From Oceanospirillum linum (GTDB taxonomy: Bacteria > Pseudomonadota > Gammaproteobacteria > Pseudomonadales > Halomonadaceae), in assembly GCF_001995095.2 (NCBI RefSeq), contig NZ_MTSD02000005.1, forward strand, positions 173,254 through 237,253: a stretch of 64,000 nt of DNA, given 5' to 3'. Positions 50,990 through 60,422 of this stretch are shown here, piece after piece (within the stretch, counting starts at the first letter, position 1; each line of letters opens with the position of its first letter). The notes under the pieces were generated by a model. It was not told the origin of the DNA, did no database searches, and saw nothing but the letters and a program-made list of their open reading frames with translations. The translations under genes and the position numbers were made by a program.

Positions 50990-53371
50990 GTGCTAGTGCG
51001 TAACTATTTGCTCATTCTCTTTCTATTTATTGCTGGCTGTTCCTCTGTGCCAGGCGATTTGAGTGATGATATTGTTGCTGTTCCAGAGCTGGCCGACGAT
51101 GTTTCATCGGTGAGCAATGATGCTCCGTTTGAGCGAAAAGCACCTTCTATCCATGTCCCAAATGGTGAGGCTTTTAACCTTTGGTGGCGCTACACCGGCA
51201 ATAAAGAGCTGGAGTGGCTGATCGACCGGGCGATTACGAACAGTCAGGCCCTGCAGATATCAGCGCAGCGTGTTGTGCAGGCTAAAGCCAGGGCGGTACA
51301 GGCTGGGGCCGGTAGTATGCCTTCAGTTACGGCTCAGGCCAGCTACCAGGCAGAAGCCCCTGAAGATGGTTTGGGGACGGTTCCTGTTGGTGGTGATATC
51401 AATACCTCAGAAGAATTTGAGGTTGGGCTCAGTGGTAGCTACAGCCCTGACCTGTGGGGGCAAAGAAGTGCCTTGCGTTCTTCCGCTGAGCTAAAGTTAA
51501 AACAGGCCGTTTTTCAGTATGATGCTCAGCTGCTTGAGCTTATTTCTCAGCTGTCCAAAAGCTACTTTCAATATTTGTCTTTAAACGACCGCATTCTGAA
51601 TACCCGTGAAACAGAAAAAGTTCTGACTTCGATGCTGCTGGCTATGGAGGACAGGTATGAGCAAGGGGATGCTACCGTTGTTGAAATGCAGATTCAGAGA
51701 TCCGCTGTTTTTAACTCCAAAGTTCGTCTTCCGACACTGCTTAAAGAACGCGATCAACTTAGCTATCAGATAGCTCGTTTGGTGGGGGTTGCCCCAGGCT
51801 ATTTACAGCTTACAAATGAGGGACTGGAAAGCGTTGCATTGCCATCAGGTGTGTCTGGTATCTCAACGGAATATATATTGCGCCGTCCCGATATCCGAGC
51901 GATTGAGTCTGGGATGTTAGCGGCAGATGCCGACCTTGATGTTGCCCGTAAAGCACTCTTGCCGGGGTTAACGCTGACGGCGGATCTGAGTTCCGGATCT
52001 TTGAATCCAGCCGATCTTTTTCAGCCGAACACTTTGATTTGGAGCACATTAGCGACGCTGAGCGCTACTGTTTTTGACGGCGGCGCTAAGGAACAGGAGG
52101 TTAAGTATGCCCAGTCTGTGCGTAATGAGCTGGTTGAGTCCTATGTGGACACCGTTTTTGATGGCCTGCTTGCTGCCCGAACGGCGGTAACCGAGCTTGA
52201 ATTTAGCGGTGAGCGTCTGGCGATGCAGCGTGAGTCTGCCAAGGCAGCAAAAGTTGCCCAGAACTATGGTTTTGAATCCTACTCTGTGGGTGGTATCGAC
52301 TTTCTGACGTATTTGGATTCGATGCAATCTTATCAGGATCGCCAGGACAATCTGCATCAATTAGAGCTTGAATATTATCAGGCCTTTGTTGATTTTTACT
52401 CTGCTCTGGGTGGCGGAATTCCTTATCGGGATATCTCCGGAGACAGTGAGGTATACGCAGGTCAGCAAGTGTCAGATATTGCTATGCTCTCACCGGCTAC
52501 TGTGAGTAAAACTAAGTACAAGCAAACGGGGTGGCTTAAAGAACCTGGGTTGATGAAGCAAAGCCCTTGGTTGGTTAAGCTGACTGGCGTTTATGATTAT
52601 TTTGCAGTGGAAGCCCTGATGAGGGATCTTCCTCGGCGCTATGAAACGCTCGCTCCGGCAGAGTCTGTTTTGATTGAAGTCATTGATGTTGGCTTGCCGG
52701 CTGAAGATACGTCGGCATCGGTGTCTGATGCTGTTTGGTACGCGGTCAATTTTTCAGGCTTTTCTTCAGAAGAAGAAGCTCAGCAGTGGTGTCAGATGCT
52801 TCGCCGGAACCAGCAGCGATGCGTTGTTTATCAGCCCGAAGAAAACTTCCGGTATGCAGCATTATTTGATGTTGAAGAAACTGAAAAGCGCTCCTATCAG
52901 GCCGGGGAGTCGATACTGGCAAAACGGCACAAAGCAGAGCATGTGGCTGAGAACACTCCTTTAAGGACTTCTTCAGGAGGGATACCTCTGGGCCAGATGT
53001 ACTCCTTGCTTAAAATTGAGCAAGGGCATGCTTGGTTAATTGGTAATCGCTCATACCGTGTCTGGCGTTTTCCTGTGGGTGCGCGGCTTGCCTATGATGG
53101 TAAGCTGAAAAGCGTTAATCCGAACCGGGCTGTTGTTAGCTTTGATAATAGGGATTACTTGCTTCGCCCTCTTTATAAAGTCGAGAGCGTTGAATCTGGT
53201 GCAGAGGGTAATCTTTTTGCACGCCTTCGCTGGGGTGGTCCAAGTGGAGAGATTTATTATCATCGGGAAGGTGACCGTCTATACGGAAAAGGCCGTATTG
53301 AGTCTATAACTGAAAATCGTGTAGATGTTCGTTGGGGTGGCAAGTTGATTTCCTTGCCCGTCATGGAGTGA
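50990..53371 (+). CDS. TolC-like outer-membrane efflux lipoprotein fused to SPOR-like and additional C-terminal domains
   Basis: 793 residues. Signal with lipobox FLFIAGCSS, lipid attachment at Cys17. Residues about 60-475 are a NodT/OprM-type outer-membrane factor: NLWWRYTGNKELEWLIDRAI, VGLSGSYSPDLWGQRSALRS, YILRRPDIRAIESGMLAADA, LARKALLPGLTL-like and TVFDGGAKEQEVKYAQ. Then comes an extension of about 310 residues not found in ordinary family members. Residues 515-620 resemble a SPOR repeat (WLVKLTGVYDYFAVEALMRD, WYAVNFSGFSSEEEAQQWCQ). Residues about 665-793 form a beta-rich module with two related halves: ARLAYDGKLKSVNPNRAVVS and GDRLYGKGRIESITENRVDV. It should form the outer-membrane tunnel of the secretion system; the extension may bind peptidoglycan or the adhesin. 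GTG start with GGGG seven bases upstream. Confidence 0.85.
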   Translation: MLVRNYLLILFLFIAGCSSVPGDLSDDIVAVPELADDVSSVSNDAPFERKAPSIHVPNGEAFNLWWRYTGNKELEWLIDRAITNSQALQISAQRVVQAKARAVQAGAGSMPSVTAQASYQAEAPEDGLGTVPVGGDINTSEEFEVGLSGSYSPDLWGQRSALRSSAELKLKQAVFQYDAQLLELISQLSKSYFQYLSLNDRILNTRETEKVLTSMLLAMEDRYEQGDATVVEMQIQRSAVFNSKVRLPTLLKERDQLSYQIARLVGVAPGYLQLTNEGLESVALPSGVSGISTEYILRRPDIRAIESGMLAADADLDVARKALLPGLTLTADLSSGSLNPADLFQPNTLIWSTLATLSATVFDGGAKEQEVKYAQSVRNELVESYVDTVFDGLLAARTAVTELEFSGERLAMQRESAKAAKVAQNYGFESYSVGGIDFLTYLDSMQSYQDRQDNLHQLELEYYQAFVDFYSALGGGIPYRDISGDSEVYAGQQVSDIAMLSPATVSKTKYKQTGWLKEPGLMKQSPWLVKLTGVYDYFAVEALMRDLPRRYETLAPAESVLIEVIDVGLPAEDTSASVSDAVWYAVNFSGFSSEEEAQQWCQMLRRNQQRCVVYQPEENFRYAALFDVEETEKRSYQAGESILAKRHKAEHVAENTPLRTSSGGIPLGQMYSLLKIEQGHAWLIGNRSYRVWRFPVGARLAYDGKLKSVNPNRAVVSFDNRDYLLRPLYKVESVESGAEGNLFARLRWGGPSGEIYYHREGDRLYGKGRIESITENRVDVRWGGKLISLPVME

Positions 53372-53377
53372 CCGGAT

Positions 53378-55021
53378 ATGACGAATAGAGCTTCTGCAGA
53401 GCTATCTGCAATGGATGAGTTAACACCGAGGCAGCATCAGATTCTGAAACTGATGCAGCAGGGTAAGGTTAATAAAGAGATTGCCCGTGAGCTGGATATT
53501 AGCCTTGGCACAGTGAAGCAGCACCTGGTAGCTATATTCAGAAAGCTTAATGTTCAGAACCGGACAATGGCTGTAGCTCGTCTGGCGGAGTTTAAAGACC
53601 AATCGGGTTTTGATCAGGTATTTTCTGGTGAGACCTTGATGGCGATGCGCCCCTGTATTGTTTTAAGCCTGAAAATAGATAATGGACAGTCAAGAGCTGC
53701 GCGTAAACGATTCCATACCTGCTTGTCAGAAATGGCTTTTGACTGTAATGCTTTCTTTATAAGTCGTGAAGAGGGTGAAGGGGATCTTATTTTTGGCCTG
53801 AAAAGATCCTCAGCCCAAGATATGAGACTGGCAACGCTTGTCGCTGACTATGTCAGCCGGGTTATGAATAGTTATGTTGGCCAGGCCCCGTCTTTGTTGC
53901 CTGGTGAACCGGTGCTTAGTGGGGCCATTGTCGCTGGCCTTATTAATATCAGCCAAAACCGCTTTGGCGGCTGGTCCGGTGATACAGTCGGCAGTCATGT
54001 TCTGACCTGGGGGCATCGCTTACGGGATAGTGCACCCAATGGATATCTGGTTATAGACCAGCCAGTTCAGGATGTTATGAAGGCGTTTGACCTGACAATG
54101 CCGAATGGTGTACCTGACCAGTTAGCGTTCTCGGATATTTCTACGCTTAATGACTGGGATGTTCGGACAGATAAACCTTTGGTAGGCAGAGAAAGCGAGT
54201 TTTCTGAGGTTGAGAAGCTTCTTGCCGGCGACTTCAATATTCTTATTGTTGAGGGCGAGAATGGTATAGGTAAGTCCCGGTTGTGTCGTGAGGCAGCAAG
54301 GAAGGCGATCAGTCAAAAGTACTTTCTGTCCTATGTTCGGGTTTTGCCTACGGGATATCTTGATAGTGCAAACAATGGTTACTATGACCAGTGGCAGGAT
54401 GTTGTGCAGGCATTGCCGGACAATACCCCTGTTTTGGTTGTTATTGATGAAGCACATCATCTTGCTGATGAAGGTTGTGCAGATCTGACTGCTTATATGA
54501 ATCATTTGCCTAAGCATCATAAAGTTATTGTCAGTGGGCGTCAGTCCCAGGTCTATGCCTTTGACCCATCTATTGAACTGCTCGTCCGCAAGGTGCACCT
54601 TCAACGTCTTTCTCAGTCTGATCTGGATACTTTTTTCAGTAGTGCTGATGTCAGCCCTGAGCTTGCTGAACGTTGTCGCGGTATTCCTCTGTTTGCCAGG
54701 GAGTTGGCTCTGAATGAGCCAGGCACAATCTCCTTTGCTCTTTTGGTTACTGTAGCCTCCCGTATTGATAAATTCCGTGTTGACTGGAAGCTCCTGTACT
54801 GTGTGGCTTCCCATAAAGAAAGTGTTTCTCTGATTCGCCTGTCAGAATTGATGTGCGATGACTTTGCTTATATCAAAGCAGCAGTCAACCGGGCTGTTGC
54901 ATTGGGGGTTCTGTCTCTCGATGGAACGCGGACCAGCTTTAGACATCCTTTGGTTAAAGATGTTGTCCACTACCTGTTTAAGCCAAATCAACATTCCGAC
55001 GTAGTAAGTAGAGCTTCATGA
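53378..55021 (+). CDS. Regulator with N-terminal LuxR-type HTH, degenerate cyclase-like domain and AAA ATPase
   Basis: 547 residues, order unusual. Residues 14-72: LuxR/FixJ-type helix-turn-helix (LTPRQHQILKLMQQGKVNKE, IARELDISLGTVKQHLVAIF). Residues about 90-235: resembles a class III nucleotidyl cyclase (GDLIFGLKRSSAQDM, LSGAIVAGLINISQ, GDTVGSHVLTWGHRLRDSAP) but lacks the metal-binding Asp pair, so probably not catalytic. Residues about 268-545: AAA/STAND-like ATPase with GENGIGKS (Walker A, about 293-300) and LVVIDEAHH (Walker B, about 352-360). MalT-type regulators have the opposite order. It overlaps the ABC gene by 4 bases and begins 6 bases after the outer-membrane gene, so it is an integral operon member. 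Its target and signal are unknown; autoregulation is inferred. Confidence 0.8.
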   Translation: MTNRASAELSAMDELTPRQHQILKLMQQGKVNKEIARELDISLGTVKQHLVAIFRKLNVQNRTMAVARLAEFKDQSGFDQVFSGETLMAMRPCIVLSLKIDNGQSRAARKRFHTCLSEMAFDCNAFFISREEGEGDLIFGLKRSSAQDMRLATLVADYVSRVMNSYVGQAPSLLPGEPVLSGAIVAGLINISQNRFGGWSGDTVGSHVLTWGHRLRDSAPNGYLVIDQPVQDVMKAFDLTMPNGVPDQLAFSDISTLNDWDVRTDKPLVGRESEFSEVEKLLAGDFNILIVEGENGIGKSRLCREAARKAISQKYFLSYVRVLPTGYLDSANNGYYDQWQDVVQALPDNTPVLVVIDEAHHLADEGCADLTAYMNHLPKHHKVIVSGRQSQVYAFDPSIELLVRKVHLQRLSQSDLDTFFSSADVSPELAERCRGIPLFARELALNEPGTISFALLVTVASRIDKFRVDWKLLYCVASHKESVSLIRLSELMCDDFAYIKAAVNRAVALGVLSLDGTRTSFRHPLVKDVVHYLFKPNQHSDVVSRAS

Positions 55022-58000
55022 GTCAGAATCAAAATAAATTATTTTCCAGGCAGCAAAACTCAGGTACCGGATATACCCCGAAAACTGAGATAAAAGGTAT
55101 ACGGTCATTGCGCAAAATATTGGCGTCAAGTGATGTACGGCGCCTTATTCCCGTGATCGTTCTTACCTCTTTGATGACCAATGTGCTTGCTTTGGCTTTG
55201 CCGTTAGGCATGTTACAGATTTTTGATCGGGTGTTAAAAAACCAGTCGATAGATACCTTGGTTGTTCTGACCATAGGTATTGTGATGATGATGTTGCTTG
55301 AGGAGTTGCTCAAAGGTATTAACACGACGGTTACAAACTGGCTTGGTGCCCGCTTTAAGCACAGAGCCAGTATGCAGGTATTAAACAAGCTGTTTCAGAT
55401 TCCTATGCGCCTGTTCAGCAAAGAAGAGCCTGGTGCATATGCTGAAAAAATGCAGACGGTATCAAAGGTTGCTGATGTTTATTCCGGCAGCGCCCTTTTG
55501 GTTCTGTTAGATCTTCCCTTTGTCTTTATCTTTTTAGGGGCTATCTGGCTTATTGCCGGAGAGCTCGTCATTGTTCCTCTTTTGCTGATGTTGGTTTTTC
55601 TGGTTGCAGTTATCTTTTTCGGTCGTTGGATGTATAAGCAAATTATCATGCGGGATACCAACGACGAGCGCCGGATAAGCTTTTTAACGGAAGTTTTAGC
55701 GGGTTTGCTCTCAGTTAAAACGATGTCGCTTGAAAGTATTATGCAGCGCAGGTACGAGCGCCTGAAGGAGAATAGTGCTTCCCAGGGAGAGCGGTTATTC
55801 TTTGGTAACAACTTTGCAAATAATCTGGGCAGCGTTATGTCTCAGGTTATGATTGTTCTTGTGATTTTTTTCGGAGCCGTGCTTGTTCTTGATGGTGATA
55901 TGAGCTTCGGGGCGCTTGCTGCATGCATGATGTTATCGGTAAGGGCATTACAGCCGCTGCAAAAAGCGCTGAGTACCTGGCTTCGCTATCAGGCCTTTAT
56001 AGCCGGGGATAAACGGCTTAGCGCTGTATTATCGATGCCTGGTGATCATGAGGTTGGGCTGGCACCTCTGTCTGGTGTTTATAATGAGCTGACCCTTGAT
56101 AATATTTCCCTGGGTAGTGAGACTGACGATGGGACAACATACCTTTTCAAAAACCTTAATCTGAGGGTTACTAAAGGCCAGTGCATCGCGATCCGTGGCG
56201 ACAGTGGTAGTGGTAAGACAACGCTTCTGTCTCTGATTAATGGTATTGAGAAGCCGGATTCTGGTCAGGTTCTGGTTGATGGTGAGAAGATTACTGCATA
56301 CCAGTCTGAGACGGTTCGTCAGAAGATTGCCATGCTGCCACAGCAGGGTACGGTCTTTGTTGGCTCTATCCTGGAAAACCTGACAATGTTCGAGCCCAGC
56401 CGGGAAGCACGGGCATTGGAGATCTCTGAACAGATCGGCCTGGATATGGTTGTTGCTGGTATGAAGCAGGGGTATCAGACTCCTCTTGGTGAAAATGCCA
56501 GTGAGATTTTACCCATGGGGGTTCGCCAGCTGATCGCTATTGTACGGGCTTTGGCTTACGACCCTGATGTTGTGCTTTTTGATGAAGCTAACAGTGCCCT
56601 GGATTTTGAGGGTGATAAAAAGCTGCGTCACTATCTGGAGTCCCGCAAAGGTGATCTGACCATCATTATGGTGGCTAACCGACCATCTATGGTGAAGTTG
56701 GCTGATACGATCTATCGTATTCAGGGGGGCAAGCTGGTTTCAGATGATGGTGAGTTTACGTTTGCCCGTCATGCGCATGAGGATACAGGGGCAAGTCGCC
56801 CTGCTGCCGACAACGCAATGGAATCTGTGATCGGAACCCGTGTCTTTAATGAGTCTGATTTGTCGCGCTGTCTTCTGCCTCTGGCAAGATATCTGGGATG
56901 GGGCGGCAGTGTGCGTGAGTTTGCTCAATCGCTTCCTCATCTGGCTGATCATATCGATTTATCATATTTCTTTGGCGCTATGGTTAATATGGGCTTCAAA
57001 GCCCGTTTTTACGGCAATAATTTCAAACAGTTTGATAATCGCCTGCTTCCCTGCATTTTTGTTCCTGACCAGAAGCCTGCGCTTGTAGTCCTTGAAGTGC
57101 TTTCAGACGGTGATTTCCGGGTATTTAACAGTCAGACAAATGAAGAAGAGATCCATAAATCATTGCCAGAGGGTAAAGGTGAAATCTATATTTTTCAGCC
57201 GTTGCCACCGGATGAAGAGCAAAGTAAGCGCCCTTGGGTTCGGGAGCTTTTCTGGAAATTTCGCAAGCATTTGAGTCTGGTCTTTCTGATTACGCTTCTC
57301 AGCACAGGCTTGGCGATTGCGCCTTCTCTTTTCGTGCGCTCCGTTTTTGATACAGTTTTGCCTACCGGTGATATTGTGATGGGAGCTTATCTGCTCTTTG
57401 GTGTTGGTTTGGCAATCAGTCTCGGCTGGTTTCTGAATACTCTCAGAGGGAAGCTGCTGGCGTATATCGGAGGGCGTATCGAATATATTCTGGGTAGCAG
57501 TATCTTTGAGCGTGTACTTCGTTTACCAACCTCTTCACTGAATGGCGTTTCTGTTAGTCGTCAGATTAGCCGAATTAAAAGCCTGGAGCGCCTGAGAGAA
57601 CTATTTTTAGGGCCCCTTGTCACTCTGTTTTTTGATCTGCCAGCCAGTATTATTCTGCTTGTGGTTATCTTTTTGATTAACCCGTGGGCTGGGGCTGTAA
57701 TGCTGGTATCTATTTTTGCATTTTTTGTGCTTTTGCTTCTGACCCGCCCTCTTGTGGATCGTGCTTCAGAGTTAGCATCTGAATCTTCAGGCAAAAAAAG
57801 TGAGTTGGTGGATGAGTCGTTGGGCAAGATGCGCGGCCTTCGTATTCTTGGTGGACAGACTGTCTGGATGAAGCGTTTCCGCGATATTAGCGGTACATCG
57901 GCTCATACCGGTTTCAGCGAGCAGCAGACTCAGCAGAAAATTTCTGCGATATCTCATCTTATTGGTAGCCTGACAGGGTTAGCGATTTTGGTAACGTCCG

Positions 58001-58920
58001 CTTATATGGTCATTCTCCAGGCGATTACTCCGGGGACCATCATGGCGACCATGATTCTGACCTGGAGGCTTATTTCGCCACTACAGAATCTCTTTAATGC
58101 GCTAAGCAGTTGGTCGCGTATATCCACTAATATGTTCCAGGTTAACCAGTTAATGAAGCTGGCCCAGGAAAGTGATGGGCATAACCCGGAGGCGAACCGT
58201 TTCGTCAATAAAGGTGCGATCGATTTTAATCGTGTTTCATTCCGGTATGCCGCTCACCTGGACCCTGTTTTACTGGGTGTCACCTTTAAAGTTCCTTCAG
58301 GTAAGTTACTGGGTATTACCGGCCCTGATGGTGCAGGCAAGTCCACTCTACTGGCTTTGATTAGCCGTTTACACTCGCCACAGGCAGGGTCATTGCGTAT
58401 TGATGCCATTGATACCCGTCAGATAGATGCAGAATACCTGCGGTCGATCATCAGTTATATGCCGCAGAACTGTGATATTTTCTACGGTACTGTTGCGCAG
58501 AATTTACGTTTGGCACACCCCGCAGCGACAGAGGAAGAGCTGTGGTGGGCTATTGATATGGCTGGGTTGACCCAGGATGTTAAGCGGATGGAGCAAGGTA
58601 TCAATACCCGAATTTCCGATTCCAGCTCTGATGAGATGTCGAATGGATTTCGTCAGCGGCTTTCTTTGGCCCGAACAGTCCTTAAACCATCCTCTATTGT
58701 TCTGCTTGATGAACCTGGTAACGGAATGGATGATGCTGGTGATGAAGCCTTAATGCGCTGTATTAACTGGCTTAGAGGACGGGTTACATTGGTTATGGTT
58801 ACACCACGGCCAAGTCATTTGAGAGACGCCGACCATATTCTATATATGGAAAACGGCACAGTTACAGCGCGCGGTAGTTACGCCGAAATTGAAGACAAAA
58901 TTATGGCAGGATTGAACTAA
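55018..58920 (+). CDS. Tandem-fused type I secretion ABC transporter with C39-like domain
   Basis: 1,300 residues, about twice the usual length. First half: membrane domain (about 35-290) and nucleotide-binding domain with Walker A GDSGSGKT (near 397), Q-loop MLPQQGT, a degenerate signature ILPMGVRQ for LSGGQ, and Walker B VVLFDEA. Residues about 605-735 resemble a C39 peptidase-like domain without a recognisable catalytic Cys. Second half: membrane domain (about 750-1030) and a nucleotide-binding domain with Walker A GPDGAGKS (near 1102), Q-loop YMPQNCD, signature EMSNGFRQR and Walker B IVLLDEP. Both H-loop histidines are replaced (VANRPS, VTPRPS). It would form one molecule equal to a dimer in the inner membrane, exporting the adhesin. 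ATGA overlaps with the regulator; TAATG with HlyD. Confidence 0.88.
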   Translation: MSQNQNKLFSRQQNSGTGYTPKTEIKGIRSLRKILASSDVRRLIPVIVLTSLMTNVLALALPLGMLQIFDRVLKNQSIDTLVVLTIGIVMMMLLEELLKGINTTVTNWLGARFKHRASMQVLNKLFQIPMRLFSKEEPGAYAEKMQTVSKVADVYSGSALLVLLDLPFVFIFLGAIWLIAGELVIVPLLLMLVFLVAVIFFGRWMYKQIIMRDTNDERRISFLTEVLAGLLSVKTMSLESIMQRRYERLKENSASQGERLFFGNNFANNLGSVMSQVMIVLVIFFGAVLVLDGDMSFGALAACMMLSVRALQPLQKALSTWLRYQAFIAGDKRLSAVLSMPGDHEVGLAPLSGVYNELTLDNISLGSETDDGTTYLFKNLNLRVTKGQCIAIRGDSGSGKTTLLSLINGIEKPDSGQVLVDGEKITAYQSETVRQKIAMLPQQGTVFVGSILENLTMFEPSREARALEISEQIGLDMVVAGMKQGYQTPLGENASEILPMGVRQLIAIVRALAYDPDVVLFDEANSALDFEGDKKLRHYLESRKGDLTIIMVANRPSMVKLADTIYRIQGGKLVSDDGEFTFARHAHEDTGASRPAADNAMESVIGTRVFNESDLSRCLLPLARYLGWGGSVREFAQSLPHLADHIDLSYFFGAMVNMGFKARFYGNNFKQFDNRLLPCIFVPDQKPALVVLEVLSDGDFRVFNSQTNEEEIHKSLPEGKGEIYIFQPLPPDEEQSKRPWVRELFWKFRKHLSLVFLITLLSTGLAIAPSLFVRSVFDTVLPTGDIVMGAYLLFGVGLAISLGWFLNTLRGKLLAYIGGRIEYILGSSIFERVLRLPTSSLNGVSVSRQISRIKSLERLRELFLGPLVTLFFDLPASIILLVVIFLINPWAGAVMLVSIFAFFVLLLLTRPLVDRASELASESSGKKSELVDESLGKMRGLRILGGQTVWMKRFRDISGTSAHTGFSEQQTQQKISAISHLIGSLTGLAILVTSAYMVILQAITPGTIMATMILTWRLISPLQNLFNALSSWSRISTNMFQVNQLMKLAQESDGHNPEANRFVNKGAIDFNRVSFRYAAHLDPVLLGVTFKVPSGKLLGITGPDGAGKSTLLALISRLHSPQAGSLRIDAIDTRQIDAEYLRSIISYMPQNCDIFYGTVAQNLRLAHPAATEEELWWAIDMAGLTQDVKRMEQGINTRISDSSSDEMSNGFRQRLSLARTVLKPSSIVLLDEPGNGMDDAGDEALMRCINWLRGRVTLVMVTPRPSHLRDADHILYMENGTVTARGSYAEIEDKIMAGLN

Positions 58921-60308
58921 TGTCCGGTAAATCCAAAGAACAAGAGCGTAAGGCTCAGGTCGGCGAATATACAAATAACCTCAGTGCTGAACTCTCACTG
59001 GGTTCCAGGCAGCGTCGGCTATTATCAGAAACCATTCAGGTTGAAGATGAACTCATACCATCTTATGCCAAACCAGTGCTGTATTTGGTTATTCTTATGG
59101 TGATAGCTTTTTTTGCCTGGGCATCGGTTACGCAGTTAACGGAGGTTACCTCTGCGCCCGGAGAGATTATTCCTTCTGGTCAGATTAAGGTTGTTCAGCA
59201 TCTCAGTGGTGGCACGGTTTCAGAAGTTTTAGTGGAGGAGCGTGTTCTGGTTCAGGCCGGGGATATTCTGGTTAAGCTCGATGATTCGAGAGCTTTATCT
59301 GATCTGAGGCAAATCGAAGGTCGCCTTGCTTCGTTAAAGCTCCGCGCTGAGCGCCAGGAGGCTTTTGTTGTCGGACGTGAACCTGACTTCAGTGCTTACG
59401 AGGCTGATTACCCTTCTATGGTAGCGGTTCAGAAACAGCAGTTTAAGAATCAGCTTCAGGTGCGTGAATCTACTCTGGATGTACTGAATCAGCAGATAAA
59501 GCAGCGTGAATCACGCATGGAGCAGTTGAGCAAGTCACTTGAGGCTGCCCGGGAGCATAGTAATCTGACTGAGCAGATGCTGACTATGCGCCAGAATATG
59601 GCTGAAAAGCGCCTTATTACCCGTATAACATTGCTTGAAACTGAGCGGGCTGCAGTAACTGCTCGTGGTGAAGAAGCGCGTATTCTGAAAGAAATGGATC
59701 TTATTCAGCAGGAGCTGGCGGAGTCGAAAAGTCGTTTCTATGAAACACAGAATCAGATTTTGCAGGAGCCTTTGGATCAGTTGGATCAACTGGAAGCTCA
59801 GATTGCAGAAACTCAGGAAGAGCTAAGTAAGGTGCAAAGCCGCCTGGATGAGCTGTGGGTTAAGGCACCATCCAATGGTTTAGTCTTTAATCTTGGTGTT
59901 AACAATCCGGGTCAGGTTGTTCAACCCGGATCGGTGTTGATGCAGATTGTGCCTGATGATGTTGAGCTGGAGGCCGAGGTGCGTATCTCGCCGGATGATA
60001 TTGGTTATGTTCGTCCTGGTCAGAATGTAAATATCAAAGTAAGCAGTTATGATTTTGCAAGATACGGGTATGCCAAGGGTAAATTAGATCGTGTTTCAGC
60101 ATTTAGTACCCTGGATGAATCTGAGCAGCCTTATTTTAAAGGCTGGGTCACTTTGGATAAAAATTACCTGGGTAGTGAGAACACGCGTTTTCCTTTGATG
60201 CCCGGTATGGTGGTGTCTGCAGATATTTTAACTGGCGACAAAACACTACTTGCCTATCTGGCAGACCCGATTACTAAAGGGTTGTCTAATAGTTTTGATG
60301 AACGCTAG
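58920..60308 (+). CDS. HlyD family periplasmic adaptor of type I secretion
   Basis: 462 residues. Short cytoplasmic N-terminus, one transmembrane helix (about 47-67, PVLYLVILMVIAFFAWASV), biotinyl-lipoyl-like half motifs (EIIPSGQIKVVQHLSGGTVS and LWVKAPSNGLVFNLGVNNPG), a long coiled-coil hairpin (about 125-310, rich in Glu, Gln and Leu), and a membrane-fusion beta domain with ISPDDIGYVRPGQNVNIKVS. It bridges the ABC transporter and the TolC-like lipoprotein. It begins on the last base of the ABC stop codon and is the last export gene before an attenuator-like hairpin and the adhesin. Confidence 0.95.
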   Translation: MSGKSKEQERKAQVGEYTNNLSAELSLGSRQRRLLSETIQVEDELIPSYAKPVLYLVILMVIAFFAWASVTQLTEVTSAPGEIIPSGQIKVVQHLSGGTVSEVLVEERVLVQAGDILVKLDDSRALSDLRQIEGRLASLKLRAERQEAFVVGREPDFSAYEADYPSMVAVQKQQFKNQLQVRESTLDVLNQQIKQRESRMEQLSKSLEAAREHSNLTEQMLTMRQNMAEKRLITRITLLETERAAVTARGEEARILKEMDLIQQELAESKSRFYETQNQILQEPLDQLDQLEAQIAETQEELSKVQSRLDELWVKAPSNGLVFNLGVNNPGQVVQPGSVLMQIVPDDVELEAEVRISPDDIGYVRPGQNVNIKVSSYDFARYGYAKGKLDRVSAFSTLDESEQPYFKGWVTLDKNYLGSENTRFPLMPGMVVSADILTGDKTLLAYLADPITKGLSNSFDER

Positions 60309-60338
60309 TTCATTCCTGTCATTAAATATATAACTTTT

Positions 60339-60368
60339 GGTCAGCTGCTATTCAGTAGCTGGCCTTTT
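60339..60368 (+). terminator. Hairpin between hlyD-like gene and adhesin gene
   Basis: GGTCAGCTGCT, ATTC, AGTAGCTGGCC (11 pairs, two G-T), then TTTTATT. Because the adhesin gene starts 55 bases later on the same strand and no strong promoter is seen between them, it probably acts as a partial terminator or message-processing site. Confidence 0.65.
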
Positions 60369-60422
60369 ATTATGTAAGGGTTAAAGTTCGAATGTGATAT
60401 CTAAAATCTGAGGTATTAAATC

